Shown: positions 18,341 to 28,800 of the stretch, one piece after another
Numbering within the stretch: the stretch's first letter is position 1
Layout: each line of letters starts with the position of its first letter
Source of the DNA: Planctomycetota bacterium
GTDB lineage: Bacteria > Planctomycetota > Planctomycetia > Pirellulales > PALSA-1355
Assembly (NCBI GenBank): GCA_003389325.1
Contig: QQVE01000018.1
Span: 62,001 to 126,000 of the forward strand
Reading direction: 5' to 3'
DNA length: 64,000 nt
The notes under the pieces: generated by a model
Databases searched by the model: none
What the model was told of the DNA's origin: nothing
Seen by the model: only the letters and a program-made list of their open reading frames with translations
Translations under genes and position numbers: made by a program

Positions 18341-19665
18341 ACAAGAGCTGGCAGATTTCTCGACGTACCGTCTTGCGCGGGCTGGGCACGGCAGTGGCGT
18401 TGCCGATGTTGGACGCCATGTTGCCCGCCGCGGCCTGGGCAGCCGGCGGCAAGAAACGTGGCCCGGTGCGGATGGCGTTCGTCTACGTGCCCAACGGCCA
18501 GCACATGCCGGACTGGACGCCCAAAGCCGACGGCCCCGGCTGGGAATTGCCCTACATCATGGAGCCGTTCGCCAGCGTGAAAGACCGCCTTTTGGTGCTG
18601 ACCGGTTTGGCCCAGCACCACGCCCGCGCCAACGGCGATGGTCCCGGCGACCACGCTCGTGCTCTTTCCGCGTTTCTAACCGGTGCCCAGCCGTTCAAGA
18701 CGCATGGGGCCGACATCAAGGTGGGCGTGTCGGTCGACCAGGTTGCGGCTGCCAAGATCGGTCGGCAAACCCGGTTCCCTTCGCTCGAGTTGGGATGCGA
18801 CCGCGGCGCGCAGGCCGGAAGTTGCGACTCGGGCTATAGCTGCGCCTATTCGACCAATATCTCGTGGCGCAGCGCAACCACGCCGCAAGCCAAAGAGATC
18901 GACCCCAAGCTGGCCTTCGAGCGGCTGTTTGCCGACGGCGATCCCAAGTCGCGTCGCACGAAGTACCGCCAGAGCGTGCTCGACCACGTGCTGGAAGATG
19001 CGCGTGACTTGAAGTCGAAGCTGGGGATGAAGGACCAGCGCAAGCTCGACGAGTATCTGAACTCGGTCCGCGAGTTGGAAACGCGGATCGCCGTGGCGGG
19101 TCAGGAGGAAGACCGAGAGCTGCCCGAGTATCCCAAGCCGGACGGCATTCCCAAGGACTACGCCGAGCACATTCGACTGATGTACGACGTGATGGCGCTA
19201 GCGTTCCAGGGCGACTTGACCCGCGTGGCGACGTTCGTCGTGGCCAACGAGGGGAGCAACCGCACGTACAAGTCGATTGGAGTGTCCGAGGGCCATCACC
19301 ATCTGTCGCACCACGGCGGCGACGAAGAGAAGCAGATGAAGATCCGCGAGATCAATCGCTTCCACGCCCAGCAGTTCGCCTACTTCCTGGAGAAGCTGGC
19401 CGCCGTGTCCGAGGGCGAACGGACGCTGTTGGACAATTCGATGATTCTCTACGGCAGCGGTATCGGCGACGGAAATCGGCACAACCACCACGACCTGCCG
19501 ATCCTGTTGGCGGGCGCCGGCGGCGGCACAATCAAGACTGACCGCCACATGCGCTACAAGGAAGAGACGCCGCTGAACAACCTGTTCCTGTCCATGCTCG
19601 ACCGCGTGGATTCCTCCGTCGAAGAGCTCGGCGACAGCGACGGACGCTTGAGCGGATTGGTGTAG
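18337..19665 (+). CDS. DUF1552 Tat-exported protein
   Basis: Encodes 442 aa. The start ATG overlaps the stop of the cytochrome gene (ATGA), showing translational coupling. A Tat signal is clear: SRRTVLRGLG followed by a hydrophobic stretch and AAAWA (residues 8-37). The body has FVYVPNGQHMPDW, LTGAQPF, LELGCD and GSGIGDGNRHNHHDLPILLAG, hallmarks of DUF1552, a relative of the DUF1501/sulfatase-like alkaline phosphatase fold. The partner cytochrome is Sec-exported with a haem, while this protein is folded before export, perhaps with a cofactor. The complex and substrate are unknown. Confidence 0.88.
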   Translation: MNKSWQISRRTVLRGLGTAVALPMLDAMLPAAAWAAGGKKRGPVRMAFVYVPNGQHMPDWTPKADGPGWELPYIMEPFASVKDRLLVLTGLAQHHARANGDGPGDHARALSAFLTGAQPFKTHGADIKVGVSVDQVAAAKIGRQTRFPSLELGCDRGAQAGSCDSGYSCAYSTNISWRSATTPQAKEIDPKLAFERLFADGDPKSRRTKYRQSVLDHVLEDARDLKSKLGMKDQRKLDEYLNSVRELETRIAVAGQEEDRELPEYPKPDGIPKDYAEHIRLMYDVMALAFQGDLTRVATFVVANEGSNRTYKSIGVSEGHHHLSHHGGDEEKQMKIREINRFHAQQFAYFLEKLAAVSEGERTLLDNSMILYGSGIGDGNRHNHHDLPILLAGAGGGTIKTDRHMRYKEETPLNNLFLSMLDRVDSSVEELGDSDGRLSGLV

Positions 19666-19686
19666 GCGACCTCCAGGCCGAACTTC

Positions 19687-19909
19687 GTGCCCTCAATGGC
19701 CGATCGGGCTGCCGACGTTGCAGATAACCTGCCTCACCCGCTTTCGAGTGATCTCAACGCGTGTTGTCGTTTCCGGCACGCGTTGTGCACGATTACCGCT
19801 TGGCAGCGGCCGGAAGCAAATGGTACGTTAATTTGGGGCGAGTGCGGGACCTTTGCCGAGGCCGCGTCGTCAGAACTACAACCGACCCTTCAAGCGATAG
19901 GACCAGGCA
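19687..19909 (+). promoter_or_regulatory. Upstream region of the RiPP locus
   Basis: About 240 bases separate the DUF1552 stop from the precursor start. No convincing gene lies here. AGGA about 8 nt before the ATG at 19910 can act as ribosome binding site. I could not identify a convincing promoter hexamer pair or a metal-responsive operator. In known bufferin loci the operon is often controlled by an ECF sigma/anti-sigma pair or a metal regulator, and neither is adjacent here. Confidence 0.25.
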
Positions 19910-20362
19910 ATGGAACAATCGGGACTCAATCGGCGTGATTTTCAACGTCTCTCGGCGGCGGCCGTGGGCGGGCTGCTGGCGGGCGCCTCGCTGGGCAACG
20001 CAGCTCTGGGTGCAGACGAAAAGAAGGTTCCCAAGAAAGACCCCAAGAAGAATCCGATGCTCGGCGAGCCGCATATCTGCCGCGGCATCAACATGTGCAA
20101 AGGCCTCGGCGCGAGCAAAGATAACGCCTGCGCAGGCCAAGGCACTTGTGCCACCGCCAAAGAGCACCTGTGCCACTACAAGAACGAGTGCCGCGGACAA
20201 GGCGGTTGCGGCGCCAAGCCGGGCGAGAACGAATGCAAGGGCAAGGGCGAATGCGGCGTGCCCCTCTCCAGCGGCGCCTGGAAGAAGGCCCGCAAGCGCT
20301 TCGAAGAGCTGATGAAAAAGGAAGGCAAAGAGGTCGGTCCGGCGCCGCCCAAGAAGGCCTAG
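19910..20362 (+). CDS. Cys-rich bufferin-type RiPP precursor with Tat-like leader (BufA2-like)
   Basis: Encodes 150 aa. Residues 7-35 form a Tat-type signal ([15 protein letters not shown], ending near ALGAD), then a Lys-rich linker. Residues about 54-115 carry nine cysteines in short repeating units: [43 protein letters not shown]. The tail is a basic helix. Immediately downstream are a DUF692 oxygenase and a DUF2063 protein, the BufB and BufC pair. In characterised bufferins, BufB/BufC modify cysteines of an exported precursor to metal-binding heterocycles, giving periplasmic copper-binding peptides. By context and Cys-Gly-rich units this is a BufA2-type precursor. Known bufferin precursors are described with Sec-type signals, so the RR motif is unusual. 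Confidence 0.75.
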   Translation: MEQSGLNRRDFQRLSAAAVGGLLAGASLGNAALGADEKKVPKKDPKKNPMLGEPHICRGINMCKGLGASKDNACAGQGTCATAKEHLCHYKNECRGQGGCGAKPGENECKGKGECGVPLSSGAWKKARKRFEELMKKEGKEVGPAPPKKA

Positions 20363-20388
20363 GCCCGACGACACGCGACGTTCGATTC

Positions 20389-20427
20389 AGGAGCCACGGG
20401 TGGAGCCATCCACCCGTGCTCCTTTTC
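20389..20427 (+). terminator. Strong stem-loop with U-run between precursor and modifying enzyme
   Basis: AGGAG-C-CACGGGTGGA (20389-20404) pairs with TCCACCCGTG-CTCCT (20409-20423), a 15-bp stem with one bulge and a 4-nt loop, followed by TTTT-C. This is a good intrinsic terminator or attenuator. Placed after the precursor and before the enzyme genes, it would make precursor mRNA more abundant than enzyme mRNA, as often seen in RiPP operons. Confidence 0.65.
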
Positions 20428-20459
20428 TGGAGTCTGGCAAAGCAGGAAGGCGGCCCGCT

Positions 20460-21395
20460 ATGGCAGAGGCGCGATTGGGGCACCCGAACCTCGGCCTGGG
20501 GCTCGGGCTGCGCAGCGTCCACTTTCCCCACATTCTCGAGCATCATCCGGCGGTCGACTGGTTCGAGGTCATCTCCGAGAACTTCATGGACTCGCGCGGG
20601 CGACCGCGCTACGTGCTCGACCAGATCGCCGAGCGCTATCCGACCGTGATGCACGGCGTGTCGCTGTCGATCGGCAGCACCGATCCGCTCAACTACGATT
20701 ATCTGCAAAGACTCAAACGGCTGGCCGACGCTATCGGGCCGCACTGGGTCTCGGACCACCTGTGCTGGACCGGCGTGCTGGGCCTCAACGCCCACGACCT
20801 GCTCCCCATTCCGCTCAACGACGAGACGCTCGCGCACGTCGCCAATCGGGTCCGCGCCGTGCAGGAGTATCTGGAAAGGCCGCTGGTGCTGGAGAATCCC
20901 AGCACCTACGTCACGTTCGCCCAGTCGAATCTCACCGAATGGGAGTTTCTTTCTCACCTGACCCACGAAACAGGTTGCGGGTTGTTGTTAGACGTTAACA
21001 ACGTTTACGTATCGAGCGTCAACCACGATTTCGACCCGCGGGAGTACATCGAAAACGTGCCGCACGATCGGGTCGTGCAGTTTCACCTGGCCGGGCATAC
21101 GAACTGCCGCACGCACATCATCGACACGCACGACGATCACGTCATCGACCCGGTGTGGGAGCTATACCGGCTGGCGCACGAGCTCACCGGCGGCGTGTCG
21201 ACGCTGCTGGAGTGGGACGCGCGCATTCCGGAGTTTCCCGTCGTGCACGCCGAAGTGCTCAAGGCCAAGCACTACATGGGCGAGCAGCTTGATGGCGATG
21301 CCCCGGTTGCGAGCGAGCCGGTTGCCGCCACGGACGAGAGCCGCACCCCGGGCGTGTCGAACCCCATTGCCTACATCGTGCCGGAGATCCGATGA
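20460..21395 (+). CDS. bufB: DUF692 multinuclear non-haem iron oxygenase (BufB-like)
   Basis: Encodes 311 aa. The ATG at 20460 has AGGAAGG about 10 nt upstream. The frame upstream crosses the terminator hairpin and is rejected. The protein is a TIM-barrel of the MNIO family: [12 protein letters not shown] at the N-terminus, [72 protein letters not shown] and LLEWDARIP. These hold the conserved His, Glu, Asp and Asn metal ligands. MNIOs use two or three irons and oxygen to convert Cys (or other residues) of a precursor peptide. The adjacent Cys-rich protein is the obvious substrate and the downstream gene is the partner. Cytoplasmic. Confidence 0.87.
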   Translation: MAEARLGHPNLGLGLGLRSVHFPHILEHHPAVDWFEVISENFMDSRGRPRYVLDQIAERYPTVMHGVSLSIGSTDPLNYDYLQRLKRLADAIGPHWVSDHLCWTGVLGLNAHDLLPIPLNDETLAHVANRVRAVQEYLERPLVLENPSTYVTFAQSNLTEWEFLSHLTHETGCGLLLDVNNVYVSSVNHDFDPREYIENVPHDRVVQFHLAGHTNCRTHIIDTHDDHVIDPVWELYRLAHELTGGVSTLLEWDARIPEFPVVHAEVLKAKHYMGEQLDGDAPVASEPVAATDESRTPGVSNPIAYIVPEIR

Positions 21396-22276
21396 GCGGT
21401 GCGGAGCCTCGTCTCGAGCAGGTGCAGCGCTGGATGCAAAGCGTCATCATGCATCGCGGCGGGGTGGCCGAAGGAGTCGAGTCGCCCGAGGCCCGCGAGC
21501 ATATCAACCTTTCGCTGTCGGAGTTGGGCCGGGTGATTCTGCGTTCGCGGGCGCTATCCAGCGCCGACCGGCTGGAGATCTACGTCAACGCGTATTATGC
21601 GCGGTTGATGGAGTGCCTGGAGGAGGAGTTTTCCGTCACTCGCTGGACGTTGGGCGACGACCTCTTCGCGGCGGTGACCTTCGGCTACCTGCAGAGCTAC
21701 CCCTCGCGGAGCTACACGTTGAATCAACTGGGCGCCCATTTCCCCCGCTACCTGGCCGAGTCGCGTTTGCACGCCTCGGAACCGCCGCCGCAGGCGGGGC
21801 CGACGTGGGGGGAGTTTGTGATCGAACTGGCGACCTTCGAGCGGACGCTCTACGAGGTATACGACGGGACGGGCACGGAAGATCAGCAGGGCTTCGACGT
21901 AGCCCCGCTCGCTGCCGCGTCCGAAGGCGACGTACGGCTCATTGCAGCCCCCTGCCTCAGGCTGCTGGCGTTTTCGCACCCCGTGAACGACTATTGGGAG
22001 GGCAGCGGCGAGGGAACGACGCCCGAGCCGTGTGATCCGGCCCCCACCTGGGTCGCCATCAACCGGCGCGACTACGTTGTGGAGCGACACGCGTTGTCGC
22101 AGCTCGAGTTCGAGCTACTGCGCGAGATCGCCGGGGGGGCTCCGCTTTCCAAAGCGATTCCTGCGGCGCTGGCCGCCGTGCCGTCGGCAGGTGACCCGCT
22201 TGAGACCAACCTGGCCGCCTGGTTCTCATCCTGGGTGGCGCGAGGCTTCCTCGTCGGCGTGCAGCCGAGCGCGTAA
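21392..22276 (+). CDS. bufC: DUF2063 partner protein (BufC-like)
   Basis: Encodes 294 aa. The start overlaps the MNIO stop (ATGA), showing coupled translation. The N-terminal domain has [62 protein letters not shown] and [18 protein letters not shown], the recognisable DUF2063 pattern. The C-terminal half is a winged-helix-like segment ([20 protein letters not shown]) as expected of proteins that bring the precursor to the MNIO. No DoxX-like BufD follows. The locus therefore has three recognisable genes. Confidence 0.83.
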   Translation: MSGAEPRLEQVQRWMQSVIMHRGGVAEGVESPEAREHINLSLSELGRVILRSRALSSADRLEIYVNAYYARLMECLEEEFSVTRWTLGDDLFAAVTFGYLQSYPSRSYTLNQLGAHFPRYLAESRLHASEPPPQAGPTWGEFVIELATFERTLYEVYDGTGTEDQQGFDVAPLAAASEGDVRLIAAPCLRLLAFSHPVNDYWEGSGEGTTPEPCDPAPTWVAINRRDYVVERHALSQLEFELLREIAGGAPLSKAIPAALAAVPSAGDPLETNLAAWFSSWVARGFLVGVQPSA

Positions 22277-22402
22277 GTTCCACGTGCCTCGCTCGCGGCG
22301 TTCTTGTACCGCCCCGTTCCGCGCGCTGTTTCGGTCAGGTTAGTCGTTCCGCCAGTTGCCTTCATGCCGGCGAGGCTATGAATTCCGGGAATATCTTTTA
22401 TA

Positions 22403-22418
22403 CTGATTCACGAATCAG
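22403..22418. promoter_or_regulatory. Palindrome, possible operator
   Basis: CTGATTC-AC-GAATCAG, a perfect 7-bp inverted repeat with a 2-nt centre. It sits just downstream of the TTTTATACT stretch. The spacing fits a dimeric regulator site better than an RNA hairpin. No regulator is identified. Confidence 0.35.
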
Positions 22419-22794
22419 CCGTGAGCGCTTAACGGAACTGCGCGAACTGCTAGACAGAGAAGTAGAGGCCGGGTCGATTCACTTAGGGGCATGAGACTCG
22501 TAACCATCGAACGCTCGCTCGAGCGCCGGTGCGTATCCCATCTCGTAGCTTCATGGGTTCGGCTCCCCCTTTTCTTTGGACGCGGCTCGCGTCGGGGAGT
22601 ATTTCCGGATTTTCCGGATAATTGAGGTTGCCGGGACTTGAATCGTGAATTGGCTTGTGCGCATATGGAAAAGATTGGCCCTTCGGCCAGCTTTGCCCTA
22701 GGAACAGGCACAACCTTCTTCATTGGCACTCTCGACCCACCCTGCCACCGGAAGCACGGGCTGGTTCTTTTGTTAATATAGAAAAAATGGGTAA

Positions 22795-22814
22795 CTTGGA
22801 TTGTTTTATCCAAG
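22795..22814 (+). promoter_or_regulatory. Leader hairpin upstream of the giant gene
   Basis: CTTGGAT and ATCCAAG flank a 6-nt loop (TGTTTT). It lies 70 bases before the start of the giant gene and downstream of an AT-rich promoter-like stretch, so it would be in the 5' untranslated mRNA. It could be a stabilising or regulatory hairpin. Confidence 0.35.
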
Positions 22815-22884
22815 GTGCGCGATCATAATCCGATTGTTCCGGATTTTCGCAGAGAAATAGGCTCCAAGAACGGGAAGATCCCTT

Positions 22885-25800
22885 ATGGCGATCTGGCAGA
22901 GGTCACCCCGAAGACGGGGTTCGAGCGGAAGACGACGCAACGTCAAGCTGGAAAAATCGTTGCGAGAGTCAGCTCGCCGCAAGCTCAACCTCGAGGTGTT
23001 TGAGGACCGGATCCTCCTGGCGATCGATGGACCGCGGCTCCTGGCAGCCATCCCGTCCACCGGTACCGTGATCGAGCAGGGCACCACCCTGAAGGTAGCC
23101 CCCCGCGAAATTCTGCTGCGTTTCGACAACGAGATCGACGCCGCCTCGATCAGCAATAGCACGATCCAGTTCCGCCGCAGCGTCGACGACATCTTTGGCA
23201 ACGGCAACGACCTCGTCGTCACCCCGGGCTTCGTGGGCATTGGGGAACGGCCCAACGAAGTCATCGTTCGCTTCGCCGAGAATCTGCCCGACGACATGTA
23301 TCAGATGACCCTCGTCGGGGCCGGCCAGAATCCGCTGCGCGACACCGATGGACTGGCGTTTAACGCCGGCACGAATCTGACGCGCAACTTCTCGCTGGAT
23401 CTTGCACCGCAGGTCTTGGCCGTCGTGCCGCAGCCGATCAAACGAGTAGACGGGGTGTTGTCGCGGTCCCCCAACCTGATCGAGGTCTACTTCAACGTCA
23501 ACGATCCGTTGCAGACCAATACGGCACAAAACCCGCAGAACTATCAACTGATCCGCACCCAAGGCACGGCAACCCCCCAGGACGACGTGCTGATTAATCC
23601 TACCAGCGTGAACTACAACGCTGCGCAGGGTCGCGTGCAGCTCACCTTTGGCAGCGGGGTGCTTCAGACCAAAGGTACCTATCGGCTGCGAATCGGCACC
23701 AGCGAGCCGCTCGCGCTCGAACCATCGACGCCGCAGATCGTCTACGCCGACGGATTCACGGGGCCCGGCACCAGCTTCGATACGGCCGCGGGCCTCGGCG
23801 CCTCGGACAATCCCTTCATGGCGGACCTGGGCACGCAGACGATCACGCTCAGCGACACGATCACGAGCGTCCGCCCCAGTCTCGATCCGAGCAACCCCAG
23901 CTCGCCTACTGTGGTGTGGCCGGGTTCGCCTCTTGGGCCGGGCGAACGCGACGCGTTGGTCGACTTGTTCACTCCGCTCCAAAGCCACGTCAACGGAGGC
24001 AGCAACACCGGCGATATCCCGGTCATCAGCTACAACTTCAAGAGCAACTATGGCTCGATCAACGGACTGCCCCAATTCAACCTGATCACCGAGGTCCAAA
24101 AAGAGCGCGTCCGCGAGGTGTTCTCGTACTACGCCTACTATCTGGGCGCGCAGTTCGTCGAAACGGCAAGCGCCGGGTGGACCATCGCCACGGGCGATCC
24201 CCGCGTGCTCGGAGCTACGCTTAACGTAGGCGGCGTCGCCGGCGGCAACTTGGCCATCATGAACTCCGTGGTGGATTGGGGGACGAGCGAAAAGCGGGGC
24301 TCGTACTTCAACACGGCCATGCATGAGATCGGCCACTTGCTGGGGCTGGGCCACAACTATGAGTCGCCTTCGGTGCAAGGCCCCGGCGTCCAGGACGGAG
24401 TCTTCCCCGGCGACTACGACATTTTGTACGGGCAGTACCTGTGGCCGGCGCTGGGCAACGATATCAACATGTATCGGTTCAGCCTCGCCGACGACGGACA
24501 ACTCAAGATCGAGACCTACGCCGAGCGGCTGCGCGCGACCGGGTTGGGCGCCGAACCCAGCCAACTCGATACCGTCATCACGCTCTACGACGACGCCGGC
24601 GAAATCGTTGCCCGCAACGACGACTACGACGGCACCGACTCGCTGGTCGAGCTGAACCTCGAGGCCGGCACGTACTACGTAGCCATCACCAGCACGGGCA
24701 ACACCGAATTCGACCCGACGGTGGAGAATTCAGGGTTTGGCGGTCGCACCCAGGGCGACTACGAGTTGCGGATGTCGTTTCGCCCCACGCCCGAACCGGC
24801 CGACAGCATTCGTGACACGACGGGCAACCGGCTCGACGGCGACCGCGACGGCGTCGAGGGCGGCGTGTCGAACTTCTGGTTCAAGGTGGACGAGGCCCAC
24901 ACCATCTACGTGGATAAGGCCGCGGTCGGCGGCGCGGGACAACTCGGCTCGCTGGCGAACCCCTACACGAAGATCTCCACTGCGCTGGCCGCCGCTAACC
25001 CAGGCACGATCGTGCGGATCGTGGGCAACGGCGGTGCCGACGGCAATCTGGCGACCACCGGAGACAATCTCTCGTACAACATCGGATTCGATTCCCTGGG
25101 GGGCGCGCTCTCCGACGGATCGACGATGTACATCCCCGCCGGCGTCACGGTCATGGTCGACGCCGGCGCCATTTTCAAACTCCGTGGAGCGAACGTCGAC
25201 GCCGGATTGTTCTCCCAGGGCATCTCGCGGGCCGACGGCGCGCTGCAGGTGCTGGGAACTCCCGCCACGAACGCCCAGAACGGACCCGTCTACTTCACGT
25301 CGTACTACAACAACGCGATCGGCACGGATCCGGGCGTCAACAAGGGCATCTTGGCCAAGGGGAATTGGGGCGGACTGGCTTTCCACGACGATTCCGATCT
25401 CGAAGAGGACGGCATCTTTCTGAACTACGTCAGCCATGCGCAGATCAGCTATGGCGGCGGAACCGTTCAGACCGAGTCGGCGCCGGTTATCTTCAACCCC
25501 ATTCACATGGTCACGGCGCGGCCCACGGTCATCTTCAACAACATCACCAACAGTTCCGACTCCGCGATGTCGGCTGACCCGAACAGCTTCGAGGAATCGG
25601 AGTTTATCGGGGTCGACTACCACGCCGACTACACGCGCGTCGGCCCCCGGATCTACGGCAACCGCCTTTCGGCCAATTCGATCAACGGACTGTTCATTCG
25701 CGTGCTGACCCCAAATAGTCAGCAGTTGATCCCGCTGACGGTGCAAGCCCGGATGGCCAACACCGATATCGTGCACGTGCTGCAAGAGACCTTGCTGGTC

Positions 25801-28800
25801 GACGGCCAACCGGGCGGCCTGGTGCGCGGTCCCGACGGGTTGCGTGCGCGGCCCAGCGCGCGGCTGGCGATCGATCCGGGCATCGTGATGAAAGCGCGCG
25901 GCGGTCGGATCGAGACCGAGATCAACGCGCAGTTCATCGCCGAAGGCACGCTGAATCGGCCGATCATTTTCACCTCGGTCTTCGATGACCGGTACGGCGC
26001 CAACAGCACGTTCGACACGACCAACGACAGTGCCACGACTGCGCCCAGCCAGGGGGATTGGGGCGGACTGCTGTTCGGCCCCTTGTCCACCGGCAGCATC
26101 GATCGAGCGTTCGTCGGCTTTGCCGGCGGCACGATCGCCATCGAGGGTGGTTTCGATACGATGAACCCCATCGAAATCCACCAGGCGGCCGTGCGGGTGA
26201 CGAACTCGACGTTCGACCAAAACGACCTGCCCGGCGGCGGCAATCGCAGCGGGCGCGGCGCAGCCGACGGCGCCGTCATCTACGTTCGCGGGGCGCAGCC
26301 GGTTATTCTTAACAACCTCTTCAAGAACAACGACGGCGGCGCGGTCATCAGCGCCAACGTCAACTCGCTCAACTCGCGCCGCGTCGACGACTGGGGACGC
26401 AGCCGCGGAGCGATCCAACTGGCCGGCTCGTATCCGACCAACTACGGTCCGCTGATTCGCGGCAACGTCATCGGCAACAACACGATCAACGGCATGGTCG
26501 TGCGGGGCGGGCGGATCACCGTCAACGGCATCTGGGACGATACCGACATCGTGCACGTCGTGTTCAATACGATCACGATGGAGAATCAGCAATCGCTGAC
26601 CAGCACGCTGCGGCTGCAAAGCAGCCCGACCGAAAGCCTGGTGGTTAAGGTGTTGGGCAACAATGTCAGCTTTGTCGCCACCGGCGAGGCTCTCGAGATC
26701 GATGACCGCATCGGCGGCACGCTGCAGGTCGTGGGCACGCCGGGCCATGAGGTCGTCATCACTTCGGCCAAGGACGACACGGTTGGAGCCGGGTTGACGC
26801 CCGAGGGTCTCTCGCAAAGAGACACCCTCAACCGCAAGGGCGTCATAGCGCCGGAACCGCCGAACATGCCGACGCAGGGCCCCGTCGTTCTGGACACCAC
26901 GGCCCGCGACGTGCACGGTTCCGACTTTGTAGGACAGGACGGCTGGGACGCGCTGCTACGCGAAGTCGCGTACGTGTACAACAACTCCTTGAATGTCGAC
27001 CAGGACGGGCTGCTGTACATCGGCTGGGAGGAGGGAGACACCTTGGGGATTCCCTATAGCCGCGAGGCCATCGATTGGGTAACTCAGCAGCTGGCAATCC
27101 CGGTAACGTATGCGGACACGCCCTCAGAGATCGGCAATTTCACCGCCTATCGCATGGTGTACGTGCCGTCTCACGAAAGCTATGCCCTGCCAAATGGCCG
27201 CTCCGATCGCTACGAGGGTACGATGTGGTGGGGCGGTGTTTCGGACTTTATGCTCGCGGAATTGGAGCGGGAGGAAGCGAATCTACTATCCGCCATTAAC
27301 AACGCGGGGGTCGGTTTGCTGGTCATGGCGCAGGACGGAGCCCCGAATCCCTACGAGTTTCTGGATGGCGACGCGGAGCCATTCGTGCTCAAGGAAGTGG
27401 GCGGCAACGTGATGCAGGGCACGACGCTGGCGCCCAGCGACTTCTTGACGTTCGACTACCTGGAGGAAGGCGTCCCGTATCTCACGACTTTCGACGGGCC
27501 CGATGGTTTCCGACGGCTCGAACCCTGGGCCATGGACCCCATCACCGGCGATGTGACTGTATTGGGCTTGGCTGCCGGGGGGCCCGGCATCGGTCCGCCG
27601 CGCGACGTCGTCAGGCCGGGCGATTGGGGTTCACTGCGCCTCGACGTGCTGAGCAACGATCGGAACGTTGACGCCGTCAACGAGGTCGAGCAAGGCTTTC
27701 CCGCCACGGGTGATACCAACAATTTGCCCTCCAAGGCGCAGGAATTGGGCCAACTGGCCAAGGACCTCGTCAGCGGCGACGATGTCGTGCGGCTGGGATT
27801 CGAGATCTACGGCAACCTGAGCCAGGCGGCCGACAGCCCGGGCGGGGCCGACGTCGACGTGTACAGCTTCCGCGGGACCGGCGGCACCGAAGTCTGGATC
27901 GATCTCGATCGCACGGCCTCGGCGCTGGATACCGTCGTCGAGCTGGTCGACTTCAATGGCGGCGTGATCGCACGTAGCGACAACTCCATCGCCGAGACCT
28001 TCGACAACTCGAAGTTGGTGGGAACCGCAAGACCCCTGCAGGTCGCTGCGGTCAGCAATGACCCGAGCCCGTATTCCTCACCCGACTTCTACAGCAGCAA
28101 TCCCAAAGACGCGGGCATGCGGGTGTTTCTGCCGGGCACGGGAGTCAACACGTACTACGTGCGAGTGCGTTCCCACAGCGACAACCTTACGAATCTCGCT
28201 GGCGGAGAGACCAAGGGCTCCTACGTCATGCAGGTGCGGCTCAAGGAGGTCGACGAGTTTGCCGGATCGACCGTGCGTTATGCCGACATTCGCTACGCCG
28301 AAAACGCGGTCGAGGTGATCGGCAAGCCAGAGCACTCGCCCTTGTACTCGAGTGCGACCTCGTCGAGTTTCGTAAGCTTCGCCGACTTCGACGACCCGAT
28401 TGCCACCCCCGATCCGTTGGATGACACGTTCTTGCGGAACGTCACGGTTACCGACCTCGGCAACTTGTTGGAGAGCGACCGCGCCACGCTCAATGCCGGC
28501 GGCGAGTTGTTTGCGGGAGAGAACTCCTTCTCGGTGGATTGGTATCGATTCGAGCTCAACTACGAACAGATCCAATCGATCGCGGGTCTTAACGACGGGC
28601 TGAGATCATTCGCCGCCATGTTCCAGGTCAACTATGCCGATGGTCTGGGACGACCGGATACGTCAATGGCATTGTTCGAGGCGCAGGGCAACCTGGTGGG
28701 CGACTTGCTGATGGTTGCTCACGACGGCGAAATCGTCGATTCGCTGCCGCGGCCCAACGCCGGTGTCGACAGCTCCAACCTGGACCACGGTTCGTTCGGT

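Larger units (their letters stand above)
22277..22884 (+). other. 608-bp intergenic region upstream of the giant surface protein
   Basis: No credible gene is present. An ORF on the minus strand at 22415-22813 has no recognisable motifs. The region is lower in GC than its neighbours and contains two palindromes listed separately, plus AT-rich promoter-like stretches such as TTTTATACT near 22397 and TTAATATAG near 22772. It is probably the promoter and leader of the 3581-residue protein, with space for a regulator. Confidence 0.4.

Noticed and set aside
19910-20362. Cys-rich protein as ferredoxin or metallothionein
   Set aside because: Cys spacing does not match ferredoxin CxxCxxC, and the adjacent DUF692 and DUF2063 genes point to a modified RiPP precursor instead.
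22415-22813. 132-aa frame on the minus strand upstream of the giant gene
   Set aside because: Starts inside the leader hairpin, has no Shine-Dalgarno site or recognisable motif, and is Ser/Arg/Pro-rich.
22969-24564. 531-aa frame on the minus strand
   Set aside because: Antisense to the N-terminal part of the giant protein, which has clear domain motifs including the metzincin site. Composition is Val/Asp/Arg-rich shadow.
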